From Thiothrix sp. (GTDB taxonomy: Bacteria > Pseudomonadota > Gammaproteobacteria > Thiotrichales > Thiotrichaceae), in assembly GCA_011375245.1 (NCBI GenBank), contig DRMA01000264.1, positions 1-12,328 of the forward strand: a stretch of 12,328 nucleotides of DNA, read 5' to 3'. Position numbers and translations under genes: made by a program. The notes beneath the pieces are model-generated. The model saw only the letters and a list, made by a program, of their open reading frames with translations. It was not told the DNA's origin and ran no database searches. Position 1 is the stretch's first letter. Each line of letters starts with the position of its first letter. Shown piece by piece: positions 1 to 7,049 of the stretch.

Positions 1-754
1 AATCAGGTAAGTGATTATGTTGGACGATATGGTTTAGGGTATATTTAAACTTATGCAAGGTTGCAGTAGACCCCACTTTTTTGTGTAGGTTTTTTATACC
101 GATCACCCATTGTTGTTGCTGTCCACAATGCTTGCGTGCAATTTCATAGATACGGCGTTCTATGGGTTTTCGGAGTCTAAAATAATCACGACTAATGCTT
201 AATATGCCTTTGCCAATGATCGAATTATAAAGCCATTCTGATAGGGTAATTTCAAGCTCTACCATACGATTCGTTGTCGGATCATCAATAAGAATTTCAT
301 AGCTATCAATAATACCAAAGCCTTTGATGATTTGTTTACCGTCCGTTTTTATATTAGTGGTAATGAGTGTTCCTGTGAGTCGGTCAAGTGCATTACGTAA
401 TAATTTGTATTCCCTTCCTCCTGTACCTCTATTGGTCGTAATGAGTAAATCATGGGCTTTAAAACGTATTTTTCGTTGTGGCGTTTTCCCTTGATTAATC
501 CCTTTAGTGAGTTGAGAAATAGCGTAGATAAGAATGTCTTTATCATGAATGGTTGCTAACCCCATACTACTTGGGACAATGGTTACTCGACTGCCGTTAT
601 GTTCATAGTTTCGTATTTTTGTATCGGGTCTTGTTGATAAGGTAAAAAGTGGATGTTCCATGCTGGCTATATCACTTTTGGGAATAACGTCACCAAAATC
701 GCAAATAAACCAATGGTCGTTTGGGTGTCTGATGGGCAAGAGGGGATTCACCAT
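1..754 (-). CDS. repA: Plasmid replication initiator, RepA/RPA family (C-terminus beyond window)
   Basis: An open frame of 251 codons is read leftwards from ATG at 754 and runs off the window edge, so the C-terminus is missing. The start is supported by a Shine-Dalgarno-like AAAAGGA 7 bases upstream and by an in-frame stop just before it. Recognisable blocks in order are NPL near the N-terminus, a hydrophobic stretch ending GLATIHDKDILIYAISQL, then DLLITTNRGTGGREYKLL, ALDRLTGTLITTNI, ITLSEWLY, DYFRLRKPIERRIYEIARKHCG, KKVGS and NHLPD. This order is typical of the proteobacterial 'replication initiator protein A' (RPA) family, which binds iterons next to its own gene to start plasmid replication. 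The iteron array directly upstream fits this role, and the two iterons in the leader suggest autoregulation. It could be an active plasmid initiator or a remnant in an integrated element; no internal stop is seen in the visible part. Confidence 0.9.
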   Translation of the reverse strand, partial: MVNPLLPIRHPNDHWFICDFGDVIPKSDIASMEHPLFTLSTRPDTKIRNYEHNGSRVTIVPSSMGLATIHDKDILIYAISQLTKGINQGKTPQRKIRFKAHDLLITTNRGTGGREYKLLRNALDRLTGTLITTNIKTDGKQIIKGFGIIDSYEILIDDPTTNRMVELEITLSEWLYNSIIGKGILSISRDYFRLRKPIERRIYEIARKHCGQQQQWVIGIKNLHKKVGSTATLHKFKYTLNHIVQHNHLPD

Positions 755-761
755 GATTACG

Positions 762-768
762 TCCTTTT
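762..768 (-). promoter_or_regulatory. Ribosome binding site of repA
   Basis: AAAAGGA on the minus strand lies 7 bases before the ATG at 754. With the in-frame TAA just upstream, it fixes the repA start. Confidence 0.6.
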
Positions 769-776
769 ATAAAATA

Positions 777-1024
777 TTCCTAAAGTCACGAAGACTTGTT
801 CCTGAAGTCACGAAGAGGCTTTATTCGTTGTTTTGCTTTTCCCTTTTTATTCGTGATTTCAGGAATAGTCGTTGATTTAGGTGATGGAGTCAAGCTTTTA
901 GTTCGTGACTTTAGGAATGTTTTTCGTGATTTTAAGCATACTTTCGTGATTTCGGGAATAGTTCTTCGTGACTTTAGGAACATGTTTTCGTGATTTCAGG
1001 AAGGCTTATTCGTGACTTTAAGAA
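777..1024. repeat. Iteron array, probable plasmid replication origin
   Basis: Nine copies of a 16-bp iteron, consensus TTCGTGAYTTYAGGAA, are visible. Two read on the minus strand (777-792 and 799-814). Seven read on the plus strand (850-865, 902-917, 923-938, 943-958, 965-980, 987-1002, 1009-1024). Spacing within the array is 20-22 bp, about two helical turns, so bound initiators would lie on one face of the DNA. A degenerate copy may fill the 52-bp step near 868-884. The copies at 923 and 1009 diverge at the 3' end. Two sequence classes occur, GACTTTAG and GATTTCAG. The location next to an RPA-family initiator gene and an AT-rich tract is the standard layout of an iteron-controlled plasmid origin. 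The minus-strand pair overlaps the repA promoter/leader region and may serve repression or handcuffing. Confidence 0.88.
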
Positions 1025-1243
1025 TAAAAAAGAGGTCGGATGCCACATAACATAATGATTTTAAATAATAAAATGTGGTTGCGAAAATGCCTTAACACTA
1101 TATAACATCTATTAACGCTTATAACATTAGGACAATTTCGCTAGAAGCCTTCGATAATGCGATAAAAAAATAACGTTAAAGAGTAAAAAATAAATGTTTT
1201 TTAGTGATAGTGTTGTTTAATAAGCTTTTTTTGAAAAAAGTTG

Positions 1244-1262
1244 CCACTCATGGCATGAGTGG
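1244..1262. repeat. Perfect 19-bp palindrome (9-bp arms, 1-bp centre)
   Basis: CCACTCATG and CATGAGTGG form perfect 9-bp arms around a single G. It follows a T-run/A-run pair at about 1223-1239. Such a compact symmetric site is more like a protein-binding operator than an RNA hairpin, since it leaves no loop. A role in origin control or partition is possible but not shown. Confidence 0.5.
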
Positions 1263-1375
1263 AATGAAATGACGAAGGATGAGAGAATTAGCTGAAAATT
1301 TACCCAATCACCAAATACTCTACCCACTTCAGCGAGTAGAGGTCAATTGGCAATTTTAATGGCAATATGGTATTT

Positions 1376-1406
1376 TATGGCTATATATATTGATATTATA
1401 GCCATA
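1376..1406. promoter_or_regulatory. Inverted-repeat operator of the toxin-antitoxin operon
   Basis: TATGGCTATA (1376-1385) and TATAGCCATA (1397-1406) are perfect 10-bp arms separated by 11 bp. They end 16 bases before the antitoxin ATG and overlap a TATTAT -10-like hexamer at 1394-1399. Phd/YefM antitoxins bind palindromes in their own promoters and autorepress with the toxin as corepressor, so this is the likely operator. Confidence 0.65.
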
Positions 1407-1422
1407 TTAGAGATTCACACCA

Positions 1423-1701
1423 ATGAGCCAAGCAACTATTTCACAACTGAAAAACCATTTACCTGAAATGGTTCATACCGTTGAAGCAGGACAAGATTTA
1501 CATATTACCCGTCATGGTAAACCTGTTGCGGTAATTGTATCTTTGGCGCGTTATCAGCAGGCATTTTCAGCAGGGAAAGGGATTTTCAATGCTACGCTAC
1601 GTTGGCGACAACAATTTCCCGATGCAGATGGTTTTAGTGATGAAGAACTAGAGCAATTGCGTGATAAAGCCGCTCATGCAGAGAGTGCTGTGTGGGATTA
1701 G
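1423..1701 (+). CDS. Type II toxin-antitoxin antitoxin, Phd/YefM family
   Basis: This 92-aa protein has the Phd/YefM layout. Residues 1-50 contain TISQLKNHLPEMVHTVEAGQ and ITRHGKPVAVIVSLARYQ, the DNA-binding dimer fold of this family. The acidic C-terminal tail (from about residue 55, with DADGFSDEELEQL) would bind and block the toxin. The stop codon lies 4 bases before the PIN-toxin start, so the two are one operon and probably translationally coupled. A palindrome upstream fits autoregulation. Next to a plasmid initiator gene, the pair most likely acts as a post-segregational stabilisation module, though such pairs also occur in chromosomes. Confidence 0.88.
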   Translation: MSQATISQLKNHLPEMVHTVEAGQDLHITRHGKPVAVIVSLARYQQAFSAGKGIFNATLRWRQQFPDADGFSDEELEQLRDKAAHAESAVWD

Positions 1702-1705
1702 GTCG

Positions 1706-2119
1706 ATGAAATATCTGTTAGATACCAATATCATTTCTGAAGCAATGAAACAACAGCCCGATTATCGAGTGCTTAAGCGTTTAGAATTAGACAGTATTTT
1801 TTCCTGCACCTCAGCAACGGTATGGCATGAGCTTTGGCATGGCGTAAACTTGCTAAAAGAAAGCCCTCGAAAAAAGAGCATCGCCACGTATTTGGATTTA
1901 TTGGTAGAAGAGAATTTTACCATTCTGCCTTTTTGTCAGTTAGCCGCAGAATGGTTAGCAGAAGAACGTGTTCGTTTAAAAGAGGAGGGGGTTACGCCTG
2001 CGAAGTATGACAGTGAAATTGCAGCCGTTGCTTATGTAAATCAGCTTACCGTTGTTACTAGAAATGAGCGTGATTTTTCCTGTTTTGTTAATGTTCGGGT
2101 GGATAATTGGTTTAAGTAG
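1706..2119 (+). CDS. Type II toxin, PIN-domain ribonuclease (VapC-like)
   Basis: This 137-aa protein has the PIN-domain acidic residues in the expected order: D6 in YLLDTNIISE, E42 in WHELWHG, D102 in YDSEIAAVA and D123 in VTRNERDF. VapC-type toxins are Mg2+-dependent RNases that cleave specific RNAs such as tRNA; the target here cannot be read from sequence. I chose the ATG at 1706 rather than the in-frame ATG at 1661, because 1706 gives the family's usual N-terminus (KYLLDTN) directly after the antitoxin stop, while 1661 would overlap the antitoxin by 41 bases. The partner is Phd/YefM-type rather than VapB-type, a known alternative pairing. All catalytic residues are present, so the toxin appears intact. 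Confidence 0.87.
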   Translation: MKYLLDTNIISEAMKQQPDYRVLKRLELDSIFSCTSATVWHELWHGVNLLKESPRKKSIATYLDLLVEENFTILPFCQLAAEWLAEERVRLKEEGVTPAKYDSEIAAVAYVNQLTVVTRNERDFSCFVNVRVDNWFK

Positions 2120-2128
2120 CACGCTTAA

Positions 2129-2143
2129 TTTTAATCATTAAAA
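2129..2143. repeat. Small inverted repeat between convergent genes
   Basis: TTTTAAT and ATTAAAA form 7-bp arms around one C between the toxin stop and the stop of the convergent gene, overlapping the latter. It contains only A/T pairs and would be a weak terminator at best. Confidence 0.25.
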
Positions 2144-2476
2144 CCCCACATAAAAAAATTCAAACCTCCCACTCTCAATATCTACCTTCAACGTTGCTCC
2201 ATGATAAAGCGCGTAATCAATATATGCAGGAACAGGACTCTGAGAATGGCATTCATCCCCATGCTCAGGCGAGTTAAAATCCCGATCCCCATCACGAAAA
2301 GCTAATAACATATGTTCACCAAGTTCTTTATCAGCTACTTGATTAGCCAGTATTTTTGCAGCATTAAAATCACTAATGGGTTCTGTGGGTGATAATTCAA
2401 TAATTGTGACGTTTGTGTAGTCAGGTTCAGTGGCAATATGACAAGCGGAGCCTGTTTTTTCTGGGTTGGTATGCAT
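2138..2476 (-). CDS. AF1514-like small conserved protein, function unknown
   Basis: This 112-aa soluble protein has no signal peptide or membrane segment. After about 30 poorly structured residues it reads DFNAAKILANQVADKELGE, HMLLAFRDGDRDFNSPEHGDEC, then a C-terminal block with LKVDIESGRFEFFYVGF. This pattern (an AxxxAxxxxxxELGE helix, a 'MLLA(W/F)xDxxxxxxSP' strand, a Cys near the centre and a closing 'DIxxGxFxFxY' strand) resembles the AF1514 family (DUF5619), found in archaea and in sulfur-metabolising bacteria; I matched it from memory only. Cysteines are at 12 and 76. It is transcribed away from the qmo operon, with a perfect TATAAT on its strand at 2511-2516. Its role is unknown. Confidence 0.6.
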   Translation of the reverse strand: MHTNPEKTGSACHIATEPDYTNVTIIELSPTEPISDFNAAKILANQVADKELGEHMLLAFRDGDRDFNSPEHGDECHSQSPVPAYIDYALYHGATLKVDIESGRFEFFYVGF

Positions 2477-2865
2477 GGCTAGGGTTGCCTAATGTTTGTA
2501 TGGGCTGGCTATTATAGTTGAGAAAACAAATGTTAGCGAAAGCCTGTTAATTTTCTGTTGTTAAATAGGAATGTTTCCTATTAATTTTATTCATAAAATC
2601 ACTTTATCTGCCTATTCACGAGTATTCATCAGGTTTTATGGAAATCTTTGTGTAATAAGAGTATGCTTCCGCGTTTTAAAAGGCTGTCTGAGTATCAGCC
2701 TGTTGTCTATCGAGTTGCTTCTAAAATAAGCTATATTAAGCTAATCCCCTGTTTTAGATGCTGGTAACACTCTAACTGCTGTCTCGGACAGCTTCTATGA
2801 ATAATTCTAAATAAGCACATACTTATATTCTGATGTATATAATTTAAGCCCTCGGAGGAACGTCA
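2477..2865. promoter_or_regulatory. Divergent intergenic region upstream of qmoA with promoters and three inverted repeats
   Basis: No gene is seen in these 389 bases. For the leftward gene there is TATAAT on the minus strand at 2511-2516. For qmoA there is TATAAT at 2838-2843, about 23 bases before the start codon, but with no good -35 box, which may mean an activator is needed. Three inverted repeats occur: AATAGGAA/TTCCTATT with a 3-base loop (2564-2582), AGGCTG/CAGCCT (2681-2701), and GCTGTC/GACAGC with a TCG loop (2778-2792). The last two share a GCTGTCT core. They lie upstream of the proposed qmoA -10 and could be regulator sites or, if transcription starts further up, leader hairpins. 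Confidence 0.45.
2838..2859 (+). promoter_or_regulatory. qmoA -10 hexamer and ribosome binding site
   Basis: TATAAT at 2838-2843 is followed by GGAGGA at 2854-2859, 6 bases before the ATG at 2866. This gives a short leader if the hexamer is used. The -35 position is not recognisable. Confidence 0.5.
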
Positions 2866-4152
2866 ATGGTAGACGTAGTTGGAACAAACCAGACCATTAT
2901 TGTGGTTGGTGGTGGCATCAGTGGCATGACCGCCGCACTTGAAGCTGCTGAGACTGGTAAACAAGTCATTCTTATTGAAAAGCGCCCGTATCTGGGTGGT
3001 CGTGTTTCACAATTGTATAAATATTTTCCTAAAATGTGTCATCCGACCTGTGGACAGGAAGTAAACCAAGGTCGGATGAAACGTAATCCAAATTTGCGTG
3101 TTATTACGATGGCAGAAGTCACCGATATTAGCGGTGATACAGGAAATTACAGTGTTTCCATTAAACTAGCACCGCGTTACGTCAAAGACAGTTGCACGGC
3201 GTGTGGTGATTGTGAAAAAGCGGTGACCACTGAATTCGATGATGAACATAACTACGGTTTAAGTCAGCGTAAAGGTGCGTATATTGCGAATAAAATGGCG
3301 TATCCACAAACCTACGTGCTTGACCCCCGCATGATGGGTACAGAAGACGCAACGAAAGCGAAGGAAGCCTGTAAGTTCGATGCGATTGATCTTGATATGC
3401 AAGAAGAAACCATCGAGCTAACCGCAGGTGCTGTCATCTGGTCTACAGGCTGGAAACCTTACGATGCAAATAAAATTCAGCCTTATGGTTATGATCGTTT
3501 CAAAAACGTCATTACTAACGTTGAATTTGAGCGCTTAATGGATCCGCATGGCCCAACAGGTGGCAAGTTACTACGTCCTTCCGACGGTAAAGAAGCTAAA
3601 GATGTAGCGTTTATCCAATGTGCAGGTTCGCGGGATAAAAACCATTTAGCGCATTGTTCACGTATTTGTTGCATGGCTTCGCTTAAACAATCGAACTATG
3701 TACAAGAAAAATACGGTCATGATGGAAAATCAACCGTTTATTACATTGATATTCGTGCTATTGACCGTTTTGAAGATTTCTATCAAGCGGTTAAAGACAA
3801 TAATAATATTAGCTTTATTAAATCGAAAGTGGCGAAGATTGAGCAAGATGGCGATCAAAACCCTGTATTACACGGTGTTGATACTGAAGGCTATAAGCGT
3901 TACGCCACGTCGCATGATCTTGTTGTGTTAGCAACAGGGATGGAACCCAGTGTTGATGTGTCAGATTTCCCTGTTAAATTAGTGGTGAATCCAGAAGGCT
4001 TTATCGAGCAAGATGATAAAAACGGCGGTGTTTTTGCTGCGGGTTGCTCATCTGATGCCTTAGATGTTAATCGCTCAGTTCAACATGCAACCGCGAGTGC
4101 ATTACGCGCGGTACAAGTTGTGAACCAAGTTGCCAGATCGGAGGTGCAATAA
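2866..4152 (+). CDS. qmoA: QmoA, HdrA-like FAD/iron-sulfur subunit
   Basis: This 428-aa cytoplasmic flavoprotein is the short HdrA-like subunit of the Qmo (quinone-interacting membrane-bound oxidoreductase) complex, which links APS reductase AprAB to the quinone pool. The FAD Rossmann motif is VVGGGISGMTAALEAAETG (residues 13-31) with an acidic strand end at ILIEK. YFPKMCHPTCG at 53-63 is characteristic of QmoA. A CxxCxxC group (110, 113, 116) plus C169 could hold one cluster. The HdrA signature C252, C264, C268, C269 in QCAGSRD...HCSRICCMASLKQ is complete. VVLATGME (353-360) and FAAGC (390-394) are late FAD-contact segments. Length fits QmoA (about 410-430 aa), not full HdrA. In a sulfur oxidiser it would act in the sulfite-to-APS direction; that direction is inferred from presumed lineage. 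It heads a four-gene operon. Confidence 0.9.
   Translation: MVDVVGTNQTIIVVGGGISGMTAALEAAETGKQVILIEKRPYLGGRVSQLYKYFPKMCHPTCGQEVNQGRMKRNPNLRVITMAEVTDISGDTGNYSVSIKLAPRYVKDSCTACGDCEKAVTTEFDDEHNYGLSQRKGAYIANKMAYPQTYVLDPRMMGTEDATKAKEACKFDAIDLDMQEETIELTAGAVIWSTGWKPYDANKIQPYGYDRFKNVITNVEFERLMDPHGPTGGKLLRPSDGKEAKDVAFIQCAGSRDKNHLAHCSRICCMASLKQSNYVQEKYGHDGKSTVYYIDIRAIDRFEDFYQAVKDNNNISFIKSKVAKIEQDGDQNPVLHGVDTEGYKRYATSHDLVVLATGMEPSVDVSDFPVKLVVNPEGFIEQDDKNGGVFAAGCSSDALDVNRSVQHATASALRAVQVVNQVARSEVQ
4140..4146 (+). promoter_or_regulatory. Ribosome binding site deciding the qmoB start
   Basis: GGAGGTG inside the last codons of qmoA lies 7 bases before ATG 4154. It favours that start over the in-frame ATG at 4130, which would add eight residues, overlap qmoA and lack this site. 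Confidence 0.7.
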
Positions 4153-4153
4153 C

Positions 4154-6406
4154 ATGGCAGTTGAAAAGAAAATCGGTGGGTACATTTGTACAGGTTGTGG
4201 TATTGGTGATCGTTTGGATACCGACCAACTGGAAAACATTGCGAACCGTGAAGGACGTATTGCCTATGCGAAACAGCATAATTTTTTATGCAGTGAAGCA
4301 GGCGTAAAAATGATTCAGGATGATCTGGAATCAGGTGAAGCGAATCATTTAATGATTGCTGCCTGTTCACGTCGTTCAAAAACCGAAGCGTTTAATTTTG
4401 GCGCACAGGTGCCGATGACGCGAGCTAATTTACGTGAAGGTGTTATCTGGATTCGTCCTGATACCGATGAAGCCAAAGAAACCACACAGGAAATGGCAGA
4501 CGATTATATCCGTATGGCGTGCGCTGAAGTCAAGCAAATGACCGCTGCCAAGCCAAGTGACGAGCAAGGACTGAATAAAAGCATTTTGGTTGTCGGTGGT
4601 GGGATTACTGGGATGACGGCGGCCATTGAAGCAGCAAAAGCAGGTTATCCTGCATCTATTGTTGAAAAAACAGGTGCATTAGGTGGTGCGGTTGCTGGTT
4701 TTAGTAAAGTTGTTCCTGATCACTCACCCTATATTGAGCCAGTAGACTCAGGTATTGAGGCGATGCTGGCTGAAATTGAAGCTAGCCCACACATCACGGT
4801 ATACCTTAATTCGACAGTTGCGAAAACATCAGGTGCGCCAGGGCGTTTCTCGGTGGATATTGCCACTGAAAGCGGTTCGATCAGTAATGCGGAATTTGGT
4901 GCGATTGTTCAGGCAACAGGTTTCACGCCTTATGATGCCAATCAACTGGTTGAAATGAGCTATAGCCAGTCGCCTGACATTATGACGCAGATTGAGCTAG
5001 AAGCGTTAGTGAAGGCAGCCGATAGCGGTGATCTTAAACGTCCCTCGGATGGTAAGGTGATTGAAAGCGCGGTGTTTGTCCAATGTGCAGGGCAACGTAG
5101 CAAAAAGAAAAATGAGTTAGATTATTGTTCGGGTCATTGTTGTAATACTAGCATTAAACAAGCGATGTACTTCCAGCAACATAATGGTGATGTTGCAACG
5201 ACGATTTTATTTACTGATTTACGTACCCCTGGTGCAAACGGTGAAGATTTCTATCGTAGCGCTCAAGAAAGAGGAATAACGTTCCGTAAGGGTGAAGTGA
5301 TTGGTATTGCTGATGATCTAACTGTTACCTTTCAAGATTTAATCCTTGCTGAGCAAGATACCTTGCAACCTGATCTTGTTGTCTTAGCAACGGGTATGGT
5401 CGCTAACTCAGGTGTTAATATTGAGGATGCGAATAAGAAAAGTGATGATGATGATGCTGATGCTGATGCTGATGATAGCGATGTTGTGGCTAAAGTATCG
5501 GTTGAATCGATTCTGAATCTTGATTATCGCCAAGGTTCTGATGTACCACAACTCGTCAATGGCTTTACTGATTCACACTTTATTTGTTTCCCTTATGAAA
5601 CACGCCGCACAGGTATTTATACCGCAGGCCCTGTTCGCCGTCCTATGGATGCAGCACAAGCGAAAACGGATGCGATGGGTGCAACCATGAAAGCCATTCA
5701 AGCGGCTGAAAATGCAGGCAGTGGCATGGCTGCACATCCGCGTAGTGGTGATTTAAGTTTCCCAACTTTCCGTGCAGAAGGCTGTACGCAATGTAAACGT
5801 TGTACGGTGGAATGCCCGTTTGGGGCGATTGACGAGAACGAAAAAGGTTACCCACAATTTAATGAATCTCGTTGTCGCCGTTGTGGTACGTGTATGGGCG
5901 CGTGTCCTGTACGGGTTATCTCATTTGAGAATTACAATATTCAAACGGTTGGGCAGCAAATTAAAGCGGCTGATGTACCTGATGAATTTGAAGAAAAGCC
6001 ACGTATCTTAGTCATGGCCTGTGAAAACGATGCGTATCCTGCGTTAGATATGGCCGCTGCAACAGGCAAAGCACAATACAGTGAATTTGCGCGTGTTGTT
6101 CCTGTACGTTGCTTAGGTTCTGTGAGTACGATTTGGATTATTGATGCGCTCAGTGAAGGCTATGACGGCATTATTCTCATGGGGTGTAAGAAGGGGGCAG
6201 ATTATCAATGTCACTTTGTTAAAGGCTCAGAGATGGCACATTATCGTATGGCAAAAATCGGTGATACGTTAGAGCAAATGGCAATGGAACAAGAACGTGT
6301 TGCGGTGCATGAGGTTGCCATTACAGATATTGAACGCGCCCCTGCATTGATTAACGAAATGGCTGAAGTGATCGAACGCATTGGTCTAAGCCCAAATAAA
6401 TTCTAG
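4154..6406 (+). CDS. qmoB: QmoB, HdrA-like FAD protein with ferredoxin and MvhD-like domains
   Basis: This 750-aa protein is the long Qmo flavoprotein subunit. The N-terminal HdrA-like segment has C12, C15, C46 and C71. The FAD motif is VVGGGITGMTAA (147-157). The HdrA-type cysteine cluster is C311, C325, C329 and C330 in QCAGQRS...YCSGHCC. Two [4Fe-4S] ferredoxin motifs lie at 544-554 (CTQCKRCTVEC) and 574-584 (CRRCGTCMGAC). From about 615 to the end is an MvhD/FlpD-like domain with C623, C653, C678 and C686 (VRCLG...GCKKGADYQCH), which in methanogen and bifurcating complexes is an electron entry point. The domain order and length match QmoB. It starts one base after the qmoA stop. An unusual acidic run (DDDDADADADD, residues 431-441) encoded by GAT/GCT repeats sits late in the FAD domain. 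Confidence 0.9.
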   Translation: MAVEKKIGGYICTGCGIGDRLDTDQLENIANREGRIAYAKQHNFLCSEAGVKMIQDDLESGEANHLMIAACSRRSKTEAFNFGAQVPMTRANLREGVIWIRPDTDEAKETTQEMADDYIRMACAEVKQMTAAKPSDEQGLNKSILVVGGGITGMTAAIEAAKAGYPASIVEKTGALGGAVAGFSKVVPDHSPYIEPVDSGIEAMLAEIEASPHITVYLNSTVAKTSGAPGRFSVDIATESGSISNAEFGAIVQATGFTPYDANQLVEMSYSQSPDIMTQIELEALVKAADSGDLKRPSDGKVIESAVFVQCAGQRSKKKNELDYCSGHCCNTSIKQAMYFQQHNGDVATTILFTDLRTPGANGEDFYRSAQERGITFRKGEVIGIADDLTVTFQDLILAEQDTLQPDLVVLATGMVANSGVNIEDANKKSDDDDADADADDSDVVAKVSVESILNLDYRQGSDVPQLVNGFTDSHFICFPYETRRTGIYTAGPVRRPMDAAQAKTDAMGATMKAIQAAENAGSGMAAHPRSGDLSFPTFRAEGCTQCKRCTVECPFGAIDENEKGYPQFNESRCRRCGTCMGACPVRVISFENYNIQTVGQQIKAADVPDEFEEKPRILVMACENDAYPALDMAAATGKAQYSEFARVVPVRCLGSVSTIWIIDALSEGYDGIILMGCKKGADYQCHFVKGSEMAHYRMAKIGDTLEQMAMEQERVAVHEVAITDIERAPALINEMAEVIERIGLSPNKF
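5444..5476 (+). repeat. Trinucleotide repeat coding an acidic linker in QmoB
   Basis: Eleven consecutive codons are GAT or GCT, giving a pure Asp/Ala run at residues 431-441, in frame. Such a repeat is prone to length change by slippage in steps of one codon, which would leave the protein in frame. Confidence 0.75.
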
Positions 6407-6410
6407 GAGG
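6406..6410 (+). promoter_or_regulatory. Ribosome binding site of hdrC overlapping the qmoB stop
   Basis: GGAGG begins on the last base of the qmoB stop codon and ends 10 bases before ATG 6421, giving tight coupling of qmoB and hdrC translation. Confidence 0.65.
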
Positions 6411-6420
6411 AAGATAAGAT

Positions 6421-7047
6421 ATGAGTGAACTCAATCAACAAATGGCTGAGAAGTACAAAGGTAACTTTCTCAAAGAAGTCGAAGACAATGTGGAAGAAGG
6501 CGAATGGGTCAAGATGTGTATGCAATGTGGCGTATGCTCTGGTTCTTGCCCCTTAGGTTCAGACTGGGAACATCCCCCACAAGAACTGTTTATGATGATT
6601 CGTGCCAATAAACGTGATGAAGTATTGGGTACGGATTCTATGTGGAACTGTACCTCTTGTTATAACTGTATTGCACGTTGTCCGCGTGGTGTGCAAATTA
6701 CGCATATTATGCATGGCTTGGCGCATTATGCGAAGAAGCTGGGTTTAACGCCGAAGAATCAGCAAACCGAAAAATTCTCTCAGCTATTCTGGGATAACCT
6801 CACCAAGAAAGGTAGGGTTAATGAGCTTAAATTAGGGCTTAGCCTATACTTTATGAACGGTTTTGGTGAAGGCGTGAAAGTTGCGATGAAAAACCAAAAA
6901 TTAGGTATGGCAATGATGAAAGCAGGGCGGATGAGCCCGATGGAAATAGCAGGCGGACATGGTGTTAAAGATCCTTCAGGCTTGCAAAAAATGCTAAATA
7001 AAGCGCAAGAACTGGAAGATGCGCGTATCCGTGGAGAGGCGAGTTAA
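6421..7047 (+). CDS. hdrC: HdrC-like [4Fe-4S] subunit replacing the N-terminal half of QmoC
   Basis: This 208-aa soluble protein has two complete [4Fe-4S] motifs: C33, C36, C39, C43 in CMQCGVCSGSC and C77, C80, C83, C87 in CTSCYNCIARC, the two-cluster ferredoxin fold of heterodisulfide reductase subunit C. HdrC passes electrons between the HdrA-type flavoprotein and HdrB. The remainder (residues 95-208) is helical and lysine-rich and has no membrane segments. Canonical QmoC fuses an HdrC domain to a membrane cytochrome b-like domain; that membrane half is absent here, with no sign of a frameshift, and a separate hdrB follows. It lies 14 bases after qmoB and 2 bases before hdrB. This qmoAB-hdrCB arrangement is described for Gram-positive sulfate reducers such as Desulfotomaculum, where hdrBC take the place of qmoC. 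Confidence 0.88.
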   Translation: MSELNQQMAEKYKGNFLKEVEDNVEEGEWVKMCMQCGVCSGSCPLGSDWEHPPQELFMMIRANKRDEVLGTDSMWNCTSCYNCIARCPRGVQITHIMHGLAHYAKKLGLTPKNQQTEKFSQLFWDNLTKKGRVNELKLGLSLYFMNGFGEGVKVAMKNQKLGMAMMKAGRMSPMEIAGGHGVKDPSGLQKMLNKAQELEDARIRGEAS

Positions 7048-7049
7048 TT

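Larger units (their letters stand above)
1025..1422. other. AT-rich non-coding region beside the iterons; possible DNA unwinding element
   Basis: No convincing gene is seen in this roughly 400-bp stretch. The first part is very AT-rich and contains TATAACAT twice (1101-1108 and 1120-1127), A/T runs near 1160-1240, and a perfect palindrome at 1244-1262. Its place at the outer end of the iteron array is where an origin's unwinding region normally lies. I could not find a clear DnaA box (TTATNCACA), so the assignment rests on composition and position only. The last 50 bases hold the toxin-antitoxin promoter and operator. Confidence 0.4.

Noticed and set aside
349..546. 65-aa minus-strand open frame
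   Set aside because: It is an out-of-frame shadow inside repA; the RPA-family protein uses another minus-strand frame across the same bases.
660..993. Overlapping short open frames on both strands rich in 'RDFRN' and 'FLKSRR' repeats
   Set aside because: These repeats are translations of the iterons; there is no coding support apart from the repeat period.
777..1024. Possible CRISPR array
   Set aside because: Repeats are 16 bp with only 4-6 bp between most copies, vary in sequence and occur in both orientations, as iterons do; no cas genes are present.
1661..1705. Upstream in-frame start for the PIN toxin
   Set aside because: It adds 15 non-homologous residues and overlaps the antitoxin; the ATG at 1706 gives the usual family N-terminus.
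4067..4379. Two minus-strand open frames across the qmoA-qmoB junction
   Set aside because: They lie opposite strongly supported coding sequence, have no family features and no start signals.
6421..7047. hdrC as a truncated or frameshifted qmoC
   Set aside because: The stop is clean, hdrB starts 2 bases later with its own ribosome site, and no membrane-domain remnant is present in any frame I examined.
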